From Podarcis raffonei (Eukaryota > Chordata > Lepidosauria > Squamata > Lacertidae), in NCBI RefSeq assembly GCF_027172205.1, contig NC_070619.1, forward strand, positions 8,887,459-8,951,458: 64,000 nt of DNA. Direction: 5' to 3'. The translations under genes and the position numbers were made by a program. Position 1 is the stretch's first letter; the number at the start of each line of letters is the position of its first letter. Positions 41,301 to 54,698 of this stretch are shown one piece after another. Below the pieces are notes generated by a model that had not been told where the DNA came from, did no database searches, and worked only from the letters and a program-made list of their open reading frames with translations.

Positions 41301-44300
41301 TTTAAAGTAGAAGGAAGTGGCTGGTTTGGGTCCTTTGGCCTCCAAGAGGGTCTGCTTTGAGGCAGGGCGAGTTTTACTCCAGAGGAGACCCACTGAAAGT
41401 AGAAGGAAGTGGCTGGTTTGGGTCCTTTGGCCTCCAAGAGGGTCTGCTTTGAGGCAGGGTGAGTTTTACTCCAGAGGAGACCCACTGAAAGTAGAAGGAA
41501 GTGGCTGGGTTGGGTCCTTTGGCCTCCAAGAGGGTCTACTGTGAAGCAGGGTGAGTTTTACTCCAGAGGAGACCCACTGAAAGTAGAAGGAAGTGGCTGG
41601 GTTGGGTCCTTTGGCCTCCAAGAGGGTCTGCTTTGAGGCAGGGCGAGTTTTACTCCAGAGGAGACCCACTGAAAGTAGAAGGAAGTGGCTGGGTTGGGTC
41701 CTTTGGCCTCCAAGAGGGTCTGCTTTGAGGCAGGGTGAGTTTTACTCCAGAGGAGACCCACTGAAAGTAGAAGGAAGTGGCTGGGTTGGGTCCTTTGGCC
41801 TCCAAGAGGGTCTACTGTGAAGCAGGGCGAGTTTTACTCCAAAGGAGACCCACTTTAAAGTAGAAGGAAGTGGCTGGGTTGGGTCCTTTGGCCTCCAAGA
41901 GGGTCTGCTTTGAGACAGGGCGAGTTTTACTCCAGAGGAGACCCACTGAAAGTAGAAGGAAGTGGCTGGGTTGGGTCCTTTGGCCTCCAAGAGGGTCTAT
42001 TCTGAAGCAGGGTGAGTTTTACTCCAGAGGAGACCCACTGAAAGTAGAAGGAAGTGGCTGGGTTGGGTCCTTTGGCCTTCAAAGGGTCTATTCTGAGGCA
42101 TGGCGAGTTTTACTCCAGAGGAGACCCACTGAAAGGAGAAGGAAGTGGCTGGGTTGGGTCCTTTGGCCTCCAAGAGGGTCTGCTTTGAGGCAGGGTGAGT
42201 TTTACTCCAGAGGAGACCCACTGAAAGTAGAAGGAAGTGGCTGGTTTGGGTCCTTTGGCCTCCAAGAGGGTATACTGTGAAGCAGGGCGAGTTTTACTCC
42301 AGAGGAGACCCACTGAAAGTAGAAGGAAGTGGCTGGGTTGGGTCCTTTGGCCTCCAAGAGGGTCTGCTTTGAGGCAGGGTGAGTTTTACTCCAGAGGAGA
42401 CCCACTGAAAGGAAAAATATATGGCGGATTTGGGTCCTTTGGCTTCAAAGTGTGTCTACTCTAAAGCAGGGCGATTGTTAATCCTCCTCTAGAGGAAACC
42501 CACTTTAAAGTAAAAGGACATGGCTGATTTGGGTCCTTTGGCTTCCAAGAGTTTCTGCTCTAAAGCAGGGAGAGTGTTACTCCAGAGGAGACCCACTGAA
42601 AGGAAAAGGATATGGCCGGCATGTGTGCCTTGATTTCAGTGGTTCCGCTCTGGAGCAGGATGATTTGTAATCCTACTCCAAAGTAATAAATGGTGGGCTA
42701 CTCTGGAGTATTAAGTTTTGCCTTCATGTTCCCATTGCAGTTGTGGCTAAATTGGGACCACTGTCCTCAACTGAGTCTGCCCTAAAGCGGGGCGGGTTTT
42801 AGCCAGTGTTAGTCCTACACCAGAGGAGACCCATTGAAGGTAAAAGGACGTGGTTGCCTTGGGGCCCATGGACTTCAGCTAGTCTGCTGTGTCGGAGAAG
42901 TCCTATCCAGTGTTAGTTCTACTCAAGACCCCTTGAAATTAAACAACAAGGGTGACTTGGGTCCACTGACTTCAGTGGGCCTGCTTTGGAGTAAGACAAT
43001 ATATACCCAGAGTGGAGCCATTGTGGTGCCATTGTGGTTAATGGACGTTGCTGGAGTTTAGACAAGTTTCTGGACACATGACATCCCTCTTTACGCTTAG
43101 GTGTGTGTTTTCAGGATCCACCCCATTCCCGTGACTGTGATTTGGCTCTACTCTGAAGTAGGACCCGGAGTGATACGACCCTTTGCCTTGAAACGGGCAA
43201 GAGGGGATCATTTCCATCCTTGTAACAAGAGAATAAACTTCTTTCCCTTTCTCTCCCCTCCTCCATTTAAAACGAAGGTAGTAAATCCCTTAAGGCGGTA
43301 TCCAACCTACATTATACTAAGCCCTTTGAAAGCAATGGTCTTAAAATTATCTCTAACCTAAGAGATGTTAGTCATGTTCAGAGCGGAGTGCCATGGAAAT
43401 CAAAATTATGAGCAACAGAAGAACGGCGTGAGTTAGCAGAGCTAATGTCCCATCTAATTTAAGCATCCTGTTTTTACAATGAGCAACCAGGTGCCTGTTT
43501 TGGGAAAACCACAAACACAACAGCAACACTTGCAGTTCCCAACACCCGGCGTTCAGAACCATACTGCCTCAACTGCAGAAGTAGAGCATAGCCATGAGGC
43601 ATTGTAATTCCTCTATGAATTTGTCCAGTCCTCTTTTAAAACCCTCCAAGTCTGCGGCCACCACTGTCTTCCGCAGGAGCGAGTTCCATGGGTTTACTAT
43701 CTGGTGGGTGAATAAGTCCTATGTATAAGTAAGTGGGACGTGGGTGGCACTGTGGGTTAAACCACAGAGCCTAGGGCTTGCCGATCAGAAGGTCGGCAGT
43801 TCGAATCCCTGCGATGACGAGGTGAGCTCCCATTGCTCAGTCCCTGCTCCTGCCAACCTAGCAGTTCGAAAGCACGTCAAAGTGCAAGTAGATAAATAGG
43901 TACCACTCCGGCGGGAAGGTAAACGGCGTTTCCGTGCGCCGCTCTGGTTTGCCAGAAGCGGCTTAGTCCTGCTGGGCACATGACCCGGAAGCTGTACGCC
44001 GGCTCCCTCGGCCAGTAAAGCGAGATGAGCGCCGCAACCTCAGAGTCTGTCACAACTGGACCTAATGGTCAGGGGTCCCTTTACCTTTATAAGTAAGTAG
44101 GAGTTCTAAAATGTTTTTTCCCCTCCTTGCCTACTGCCAAAAACCTAGGATGGACTTATACAAGAAAGATAAAATTTATACCCTCCTGAGTTTACATTTT
44201 CATATTAAAGGTTTGGCTCGATGTAAGTGTACAGATTTTTGAAGATCCGAATATTGCAGATAAGATCTGAACATGACTGTATTCATGACTGATGAGCTTT

Positions 44301-44497
44301 CCATTGCTGCTGTTAATAATTTTATACTATCCTTTTGATCCTTACTTTATAAATGAAGCCAAAATGTGGGCAACTATATCTGTTGCCCTGTTCAGGGAAG
44401 TTTTTAATGTGTGCCATTTTAATGTATTTTTTAATCTTTGTTGGAAGTCGTCCAGAGTGGCTGGGGAGGCCCAGCCAGATGGGTGGGGTACAAATAA

Positions 44498-44551
<54 letters not shown>

Positions 44552-47500
44552 TTCTTGTCTTGAATCTTCCAACTGTTCAGTTTCGTTGGAGTTCTAGCAT
44601 TAGGAGGAGAGGAAAAAAATATCTGTCTACTTCCTCCATGCCATGCAAATTTTTTTACAATCTTGAGTCATCTCTCTTCTTGCTCACCTTCTTCCTAAAC
44701 TTGAAAAGTAAATAAATCGGGTGTTGTAACCTTTCCTTATTAAAATTTACAAGTGAAGCGCTGAATAAATTCTAAACTTAGGGTTTTGTTCAACGAGGCT
44801 ACACTTGGAGGAGACCATTTGAAAATAATTGGCCGAAGTTAATTGGGTCCGCTTGGGGTAGGACTTAATAGGATGGCAATTTTAAGGGTATAGTCATACT
44901 GTTGAGTAGAACCATTAAACTTAATGAATAGGGCCAGGTCATTCTCAAGAGTAGACCTGCTGAAACGAATAGTCTCCAGTTAGCTGTGATGAACTTACTC
45001 GAGAGCGTGACTCTCCGTATAACACTTAACTGTGGGTTGTATCCAACATTAGTCAAAGCTATTGAAATTAACGAACAAGGCTAATTTAGGTCGATTAATT
45101 TCAGTGAGCCTGTATCTGGCTGAATCCACCTTGGTGGATACTCACTGAAATCAGGTTAAGTCGTGATGAACTTAATTCAGGGTTAGCATCGTTTCACCGG
45201 GTCAGCTCTGCATATGATTCCCATGCCCCCAGCTATAACCTTATAAATATATGCAAATAATTCTAATGTATGTACACTAAAAGGAAATGCTTGATAAGTC
45301 TTATTTCCGAGTCAATATGCATAAGTGTATTTTATTGCTGTTATTTATAAATTTGCTTTTACATGCGCGTCAAGGCGATTCGCAGGCATGCCATAAAGAC
45401 AACTAAAAATAGCTTTAAAAACAGTAAACAAAAAACAACAACAGCCAGTAGCCACAGGTTTGAAAACTACACAAAAGGGCACCTAAGTCAAAGGCTCTTT
45501 CACTCAGCTGGAAAAGCCTGCCAAAACAGAAAGGTATTTAATTGTTTCCGGAAAGTGCAGATAGTAATAATTATTAACCCACCTGCCTTGACTCATCTGC
45601 CTGGGTGGCCTCAGCCATTCTGGGCAGCTTCAACACAATTTAAAAACATAATAAAACAGCAAACGTTAAAAACTTCCCTATCCAGGGCTGCTTTCAGATG
45701 TCTTCTAAATGTTGTATAGTTGCTTATCTGTTTGACATCTGATGGAAGGGCATTCCATAGGGCTGGTGCCACCACCGAGAAGGTCCTCCACCTGTTTCCC
45801 TGCAACCTCACAGTTTGGGAACTGCCAGAAGACCCTGGGGATGGAACTCAATGTCTAAGCAGTGTTAGAAACTGGTATAGAAAAACTAGGAGCCAAATGG
45901 CTCCTAGGACCTGGATTTTGAACGCCAAAACAGAATATCTAGTCACCATTTGGGGCAGGGGTGGGGAGGTCAGCAACACTCCCCCCCCAATTTTTTTTAT
46001 TGATTTTCCAATATTATAACAAATGTAACAACAGACAAAGAAAAAAGAAAAAACAGAAAAACGTTTAACTATTATAATCCCATTTTTGTTATCATTGTTG
46101 GGTGACTTCCTCAAATCCCCCTGGCTGAGTTTCCATATAACTCATTGTAGCAGTTTTCCAACACTAAGGTAAAGGTAAAGGGACCCCTGACCATTAGGTC
46201 CAGTCGTGGCCGACATGTTGTTGTGGCACTCATCTTGCTTTATTGGCCGAGGGAGCCGGCGTACAGCTTCCAGGTCACGTGGCCAGCAGGACTAAGCTGC
46301 TTCTGGCGAACCAGAGCAGCGCACGGAAACGCCATTTACCTTCCTGCCAGAGCGGTACCTATTTATCTATTTGCGCTTTGCTGTGCTTTCGTACTGCTAG
46401 GTTGGCAGGAGCAGGGACCGAGCAACGGGAGCTCACCCCGTCATTGCGGGGATTCGAACCGCCGACCTTCTGATTGGGAAGCCCAAGGCTCTGTGGTTTA
46501 ACCCACAGCGCCTCCCGTGTCCCATAGGGCCTTATGAGTTAGTACCAAAATCTTGAACTTGAGAAAGCCCAGTGTTCCACAGCAGTGCCCAATGTTGACA
46601 GAGGTTAATTTTAAAACATCTTAAGTGCTAAGGTTGCAGTCCTCTGCCTGCTTTCCTGGAAGGCTGCCCTGGTGAATACAGTAGGCTGACTTCTGAGTCA
46701 ACACATCCTGCATGGCTCTATAGGTACGTAGAAGTAAAAACAAAGTTTATAAGAAGAGGCTTCCAGCATCAGACAATTGGCCCTTTTTAGTCCAGCTTCC
46801 TGTCCTCATATTGGCCGCCCAGATGCCCCCAAGCAGGACCTGAGTGCAACATTAACTCTCCCCACTTGTGATTCATATAGTTGGAAGGGACCCTGCGGGT
46901 CATCTAGTCTGACCCCTCTGCAATGCAGGAATCTGCTTTAAAAAACCCCAATGAGGGACAGTCCACTAATGTTCCAGCTTTTACCACCAGGTACCGTATT
47001 TTTCGCCCTATAGGATGCACTTTCCCCCCTCCAAAAATGAAGAGGAAATGTGTCTGCGTCCTGTGGGGCAAATGCAGGCTTTCGCTGAAGCCTGGAGAGA
47101 GAGAGGGGTCGGTGCGCACCAACCCCTCTCGCTCTCCAGGCTTCAGGAAGCTATTCGCAAGCCTTGCAAGCCCGGCGGGAGTTGCCGCCGGGCTCGCAAG
47201 GCTTGCGGGCAGCAGCCCGAAGCACGGGGCACCCTCCAGAGGCTCGCAAGGCTTGCGGATAGCAGCCTGTTCTGGGGGCTGGGGGGGGAATATTTTTTAA
47301 AATTATTCATTCCCCCCCCCAAAAAGAACGAGGTGCGCCCTATGGGCCAGTGCACCCTATAGGGCGAAAAATACGGTAATTTCTTCCTAGTGTTTAGTCG
47401 GAATCTCCTTTCCCAGCAAGCAACATTCAGAAACGAGCTTCTTCCTGGGACACTGAACTAGGTGTCGGCATAGCTAAACAGGAGTGGCGGTTATCCCCAT

Positions 47501-50500
47501 AAATGAAAAGGCACGTAAATAATCCAAACAGGAAGCACGTGAGTACAGAGTTGATTGCATAAATAGGAGATATATTTTATGCACATGATTAAAACATCTA
47601 GGCTGTTTTCCCACCCTGTGAGCCTTCCAGGCAGTGTACGAAAATATTCATTAAAAATAAACAAACATTAACCCTCACCATTAAAAACAACAAAGGCGCA
47701 GGATCGGTTTTATTTTATTTATTTATTTTGTTCCGTTTGCGATCAACTTCTCACGAACAACCTCAAAGCGATTTTGCAGTAAAAGCACTGACCTTTTATT
47801 TCTTTTTCTTTAAAACTGTATGTAAAAACGGTTAGGCAATTCCATTCATAAAATAATTTAAAAGGTTGCTGTCCGGCGAAGCGATTTCGCACCTGATACG
47901 CAGAATGGAAAGGGGGAAAAGCAGAAAACAGAGCTAGTTGCTTAACCAGTATTGAAGGCCCATTCAAATATAGAAGTAGAACGGTAAACAGTAAAGGTAA
48001 AGGGACCCCTGACCATTAGGTCCAGTCGTGACCGACTCTGGGGTTGCAACGCTCATCTCGCTTTAGTGGCCGAGGGAGCCGGCGTACAGCTTCCGGGTCA
48101 TGTGGCCAGCAGGACTAAGCTGCTTCTGGCGAACCAGAGCAGCGCACGGAAACGCCGTTTACCTTCCCGCCGGAGTGGTACCTATTTATCTATTTGCGCT
48201 TTGACGTGCTTTCGAACTGCTAGGTTGGCAGGAGCAGGGACCGAGCAACGGGAGCTCACCCCGTCATTGCGGGGATTCGAACCACCGACCTTCTGATCGG
48301 CAAGTCCTAGGCTCTGTGGTTTAACCCACAGCGCCACCCGAGTCCAAAGGTAAATATAGAAATGTCTAAATATGAACAGTGTTGTAAATAGCCACACGCT
48401 GTGAAGTGAATATCCAGATGGGAAATATATTAAGTGTAGGAACTATAAAGTGTGCCAGTATAGAGGTAAACAGACTTTGGGGCTGCCAAACCATGGCATG
48501 GATCCCTGCCAAGTATGTTTCTGTGAATTCCTATTCTAAGTATTTCAATTTCAAACTCTAATAATAAGCAGTCCCTTGGGTACTCAAGGATGTGTTGCGA
48601 AGCCTGGTTTTCTCGCCTTCCAAGGTGACCTAAATAATAGGTATATAACAGGAAGTACCCCATGGCAATGCCAAAAATGGAGATCCGTTTCACGGTTCCT
48701 GAAGAGTCATTGCTTTTTGTTAGTGTCCCAACATGATTCAACCCCTAAAGGCCTTACTCAGGGGCCTTTTCTACAGGGAAAAAAAAGAGAAGACAAGAAT
48801 TAATAATCACTGCTTAGAACTCGTTTTAGAAACGATCTGCAAAGCCACATATTTATAAAAACCCTGATTTTCTCCATTCCCTCATCAACGTCTTTCGCAT
48901 AAAAACTTACTAGAAAACTCCTACCAAGGAAGGTAAACGATGTTTCCGTGCGCTGCTCTGGTTCGCCAGAAGCGGCTTAGTCCTGCTCGCCACATGACCC
49001 AGAAGCTGTACACCGGCTCCCTCGGCCAATAAAGCAAGATGAGCGCCACACCTCCAGCAATCTCAGTAAAACAGAGCTAGTTACTTAACCAGTATTGAAG
49101 GCCCATTCAAATATAGAAGTAGAACGGTAAACAGTAAAGGGTTAAACCACAGAGCCTAGGGCTTGCCGATCAGAAGGTTGGCGGTTCGAATCCCGGCGAC
49201 GGGGTGAGCTCCCATTGCTCGGTCCCTGCTCCTGCCAACCTAGCAGTTCAAAAGCATGTCAAATTGCAAGTAGATAAATAGGTACCGTTCTGGCGGGAAG
49301 GTAAACGGCGTTTCCGTGCGCTGCTCTGGTTCGCCAGAAGCAGCTTAGTCCTGCTGGCCACATGACCTGGAAGCTGTACGCCGGCTCCCACGGCCGATAA
49401 AGCGAGATGAGTGCCGCAACCCCAGAGTCGGCCACGACTGGACCTAATGGTCAGGGGTCCCTTTACTTTACTGGAGTCACTACAGGTAGAACGAGGCTTC
49501 CTCGCTGTTGTCACAAGTAAAGGTAAAGGACCCCTGGATGGTTCAGTCGACTAGGGGGTTGTGGCGCTCATCTCGCTTTCAGGCCGAGGGAGCCGGCGTT
49601 TGTCCGCAGATAGTTTTCCGGGTCGTATGACCAGCAGGACTAAACCACTTCTGGTGCAACGGGACACCGTGATGGAAACCAGAGCGCACGGAAACGCTGT
49701 TTACCTTCCCGCCAGAGTGGTTTTATCTACTTGCGCTGGCATGCTTTCGAACTGCTAGGTTGGCAGGAGCTGGGACAGAGCAACATGAGCTCACCCCGTC
49801 GCGGGGACTCAAACCGCCAACCTTCGGATCCCTGCTCCTGTCAACCTCACAGTTCGAAAGCATGTCAAAGTGCAAGTAGATAAATAGGTACTGCTCCGGC
49901 GGGAAGGTAAACGGCGTTTCCGTGCGCTGCTCTGGTTCGCCATGCTGGCCACATGACCCGGAAGCTGTACACCAGCTCCCTCGGCCAGTAAAGCGAGATG
50001 AGCGCTGCAACCCCAGAGTCGGCCGCGACTGGACCTAATGGTGAGGTGTCCATTTACCTTTACCTTTAATTCACCCCTTGCAGAAAACTGGGCAGAGGCT
50101 TGTTTTTTCCTTCTTCCTGGGTGTACGTTTAGTAGGTCATCGAGATCCACAGGAAATAAACAAACGAGCTGCTTCCTCTAAGCCAGTTTTGGCCCGGGAA
50201 TCTACTTCGGGTCGGTTTATGAGCCTGTTTTGCAACTTTGAGGTTCCTGTCCATCTGCCCTTTTGTGCCTCTTCCCCGACAAACCTGTCGTGAGTCAGAT
50301 TGTGAGTTGGCTGAGATCAGGTGGTTGGAGTTTGTTGTATCTTGGCAGATCTCCTAAAACCCAAGCCCTAGGGCTCGCAACCGGATGACACCAGCATATG
50401 GGGATGACACCTCTTGTTTCGTCGCGTAGATGATAATATCAAGCAACAATAACATGAGTTTCAGTCCTATGCCTGCCGGCTCAGAAGCAAGCCTGTTGGA

Positions 50501-53500
50501 GTTTTGCATTGTTTAAGAGTTCCTAGCAAAGTTATTTACATGGTATTGGTTAGCTACCTTACGACATAGGGACACGGGTGGCGGTGTGGGTTAAACCACA
50601 GAGCCTAGGACAAGGGTCTGCAACCCGCGGCTCCGGAGCCGCATGTGGCTCTTTTACACCTTTGCCACGGCTCCGGGGCGGATACTAGCAAGGGGAGGAG
50701 GCGCATTGTGCGCCCCGGCACTCTCCACTGTGGCGGGCGCTGTACTGGCTGTGACGTCGCATGGGGCGGTACGTGCGTTAGTCACGCACCATCCTGACGT
50801 CACCTTCCCGCCCACTGTCAAATCGCGGGTCCAGAGATATATTTGTTTTAAATGTCGCAATGGTTTTGCAGCTCCCAGTTTTTTTTCTTCAGAAATGGAT
50901 CCAAGTGGTTCTTTTTGTCTTAAGGGTTGCAGACCCCTGGCCTAGGACTTGCTGATCAGAAGGTTGGTGGTTTGAATCCCCGCGACGGGGTGAGCTCCCG
51001 TTGCTTGGTCCCTGCTCCTGCCCACCTAGCAGTTCGAAAGCACGTCAAAGTGCAAGTAGATAAATAGGTACCACTCTGGCGGGAAGGTAAATGGCATTTC
51101 TGTGCGCTGCTCTGGTTCGCCAGAAGCGGCTTAGTCCTGCTGGCCACATGACCCGGAAGCTGAACGCCGGCTCCCTCGGCCAATAAAGCGAGATGAGCGC
51201 CACAACCCCAGAGTTGGCCACGACTGGACCTAATGGTCAGGGGTCCCTTTACCTTTACCCTTTTGGTCATTGTGTTGCCTAGGCATTGCTGACTTAAACA
51301 AAAATGGGCAGGTTCACCCATCTCTACTTTGAGGGCAGTTCCACCATTGCTGGAATGAGATAAATAAAAGATACTCAGCTTTGTAGTTCAGGTGGAAGCC
51401 CATTGGTCGCTTGCTATGTCACATGACCCCCTGCCCAGAACAATGCGGGGGAAAGCCACGCAGACAAAAATCAAACAGAGGAGAAGGTTAGCGGAATAAC
51501 ACCTTTTGTTCTCGCACCGGTTTTTCAGATGGAGGCTGTTCTATTGGCCTCCCTTCCCCCGGAGGGAATGCTCCAGGTCTGATGACGAAACATACCTTCT
51601 CTGTGGGAAAAGTTGCAGCATTTGGGACTTTTGAAAAGCGAGAAAGACGTTTCTAAAGTGATGCATGACATTGGGGAAAGCTGGAAGAGAAAGTTATCCC
51701 TCGCCATAACACTAGAAAGTGTTATGAATGCTGAATGCTGGGGAATTTAGGACAGATCAAAGGAAGGACAACATATTTTTTCATGTACAGTCGAATTAGG
51801 GCCTTCTCGGTGGTGGCACCTGCCCTGTGGAACGCACTACTGTTAGATGTAAAAGAGAAAAACAACTACCAGACTTTTAGAAGACATCCAAAAGCTTTTA
51901 ATGTTTGATGGACTATTGTATTTTAATATTTTGTTGGAAGCCACCCAGAGTGGCTGGGGAAGCCCAGCCAGATGGGCAGGGTATAAATATATTATTATTA
52001 TTATTACTACTACTACTACGATTATTATTATTATTATTACAGTGGTACCTCGCAAGACGAAATTAATTCGTTCCGCGAGTTTTTTCTTCTTGCGAGTTTT
52101 TTGTCTTGCGAAGCACGGTTTCCCATAGGAATGCATTGAAAATCAATCAATGCGTTCCTATGGAAACTGCCTTCAGACCAGGTCCGGGGACAGTCTGTCC
52201 CCCGACCTCTTCTGACGGCTGGGGGGGGGACAAGGGCTTTTCTTCCCACCGCCAGCCTTCAGAAGGCTGTTCTGAAGGCTGGCGGTGGGAAGAAAAGCCC
52301 TTCTCCCCACCTCCCGCCCCGCAAGCTCCGGGGACAGGAGGGCTTTGCTGGCGGGCGGCAGCAAAGGTTTCGCTGCTGCCCGCCAGCATTTTAAGATTGC
52401 CAGGGACAGCGGAGAAGTCTCCGCTGTCCCGGGAAGGCAGGCGGGGGGGAGCAAAGACTTTTGCCCCCCGCCGGCCTTCAGAAGAGGTCCAGGACCTCTT
52501 CTGAAGGCCGGCGGTGGGCAAAAGTCTTTGCTCCCGACCGCCAGCATTTTAAAAGAGGTCCCCAGAGATTTCCCTATGGGCTTTCTTCTTGCGAAGCAAG
52601 CCCATAGGGAAATTCGCCTGGCGAAGCACCTCGAAAAACGGAAAACTCTTTCTTCTTGTGAGTTTTCCGTCTTGCGAGGCATTCGTCTGGCGAGGTACCA
52701 CTGTATTATTATTATTAAACACAGAGATGCCTTTTAAATAAAGGGACACATTCTACTCATGTAAAAATACATGAATTCCCGGTCCGTCCGCAGCCGGATT
52801 TATAAGGTGATTGGGCTGAATCCGGCCCCCGGGCCTTAGTTTGCCTACCCATGTTCCAAGGAGCTATACATGACTCACCTCGATTTTTAGCCTCACAACA
52901 ACCCTGTGAGGTTGCCTGGGCTGAGAGGCTATGCTTGGCCCAAGAGCTTCGTGGCCGAGCAGGGATTTGAATCACAGCCTCCTGGACCCTAGCCAGACCC
53001 TCTGACTTCTCCTATTTGTGTCTGGCAACATTCTGCAGCTCAGCTCAGCCCCAAGATGTGCTTTCTCTTGTCTCTTTCTTTCTCTTGTCTCTTTCTGAAA
53101 ATCAGCAAAAGCTTGCTTGCCCGGAGGCAGCTCTTGGTTGGCGCAGGGAAAGCGCTCCCGACGAGCCCAGGCAGGATGCATGCTGTCGCGGCCGAGGCAA
53201 ACCTGGGTGGGCCTCAAAACCTCCAAACATCAGGGCGGCTTCGGAGGAAGTCGAGGCAGGGAGTGTCTGTGCCGATGGTTGCCGTGCGTGACTCAGCTGT
53301 GCGCACAACACAAACGGGACTGCCTATGAGAGGAAGGGACGGGTCTTGGGTCTGGGAGGTGCCACGTGTCCAGGAGCCTTCCCCAGCCATTGGCTGAGTT
53401 GCTGTGATGTCATGGAACGTTCGCAAGCGCGCTGGGCAGCGACGTTACTCCTCTGGGGAAACTGGGTTGTTCCTGGAGACTCTCAGGCAAGAACCTGGAA

Positions 53501-54650
53501 ACTTTTGGCACGACTGTGTGCTGAATTTCACATTCGTTTGCACTTGGTTGCGGCGTCTAAAAATTCGCCAGGCGTGTTTTGCTACTGGGGCAGATCCAGT
53601 TGTGACGGCGTAGAGCATGGGTAGACAAACTAAGGCTCAGGGGCCGGATCCAGCCCAATCGCCTTCTTTTACCGTGTTTTTCGCTCTATAAGACGCACCA
53701 GACCACAAGACGCACCTAGTTTTTGGAGAAGGAAAACAAGGAAAAAAATATTCTGAATCTCAGAAGCCAGAACAGCAAGAGGGATTGCTGCGCAGTGAAA
53801 GCAGCAACCCCTCTTGCTGTTCTGGTTCTGGGATAGCTGCGCAGCCTGCATTCGCTCCATAAGACGCACACACATTCCCCCTTACTTTTTAGGAGGGGGA
53901 AAGTGAGTCTTATAGAGCAAAAAATACAGTATATAAAATGCATCTCTGGGATATTTGTGGGGCCTGCCTGGTGTTTTTACATGAGCAGAATGTGTGCCAG
54001 CGCTTTGAATTGGGCCCAGAAACCCATTGGCAACCGGTGCAGTTGGGCGCAGGGCAGGCCAGTTGCAATTGTAACCTACTTGTTCATTGCTGCTTCCCCA
54101 ACCGCTGACACCTCTCCCGTTCTCTGTTCTCCGCAGGCTCGTCTCCGATTCCCTATCGACTACCCTTATTCACCACCCACCTTCCGTTTCCTGACCAAAA
54201 TGTGGCATCCAAACATATACGAGGTATGGTGGCACAGTGGGACATGGGCGTCGAGCTGGGGTGACTTGCTGTGATGCCCTGGAATGTGGGCAACAGACTC
54301 CGTCTGCCCACCCCCAACGGACACACTATTTTTCCTCATATAAGACGATTTATTTGTTTTTTTCAATCAAAAATTGGGGGTCATCTTATGCAGTCATACC
54401 TCATTGTGAGAAGTAAGGTTACAGGGAACCAGGCAGAGGGCCTTCTCAGTAGTGGCGCCTGCCCTGTGGAACGCCCTCCCAGCAGATGTCAAAGCAATAA
54501 ACAACTATTTTATTTTTAAAAGACAACTGAAGGCAGCCCTCTTTAGGGAAGCTTTTAATGTTTGATGCTGTACTGTTTTTAATATTCAGTTGGAAGCCGC
54601 CCAGAGTGGCTGGGGAGACCCAGCCAGATGGGCGGGGTATAAATAATATA

Positions 54651-54698
<48 letters not shown>

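Noticed and set aside
41317-42464. Repeated open frames of 67-136 codons on both strands (QRRPTESRRKWLGWVLWPP and its antisense)
   Set aside because: They are made by the 92-bp minisatellite, whose unit is open in several frames. They lie in an intron and have no start or splice context.
53016-53624. Cluster of overlapping open frames in CDC34 intron 1
   Set aside because: Both strands and several frames are open at once, with no domain and no splice evidence.
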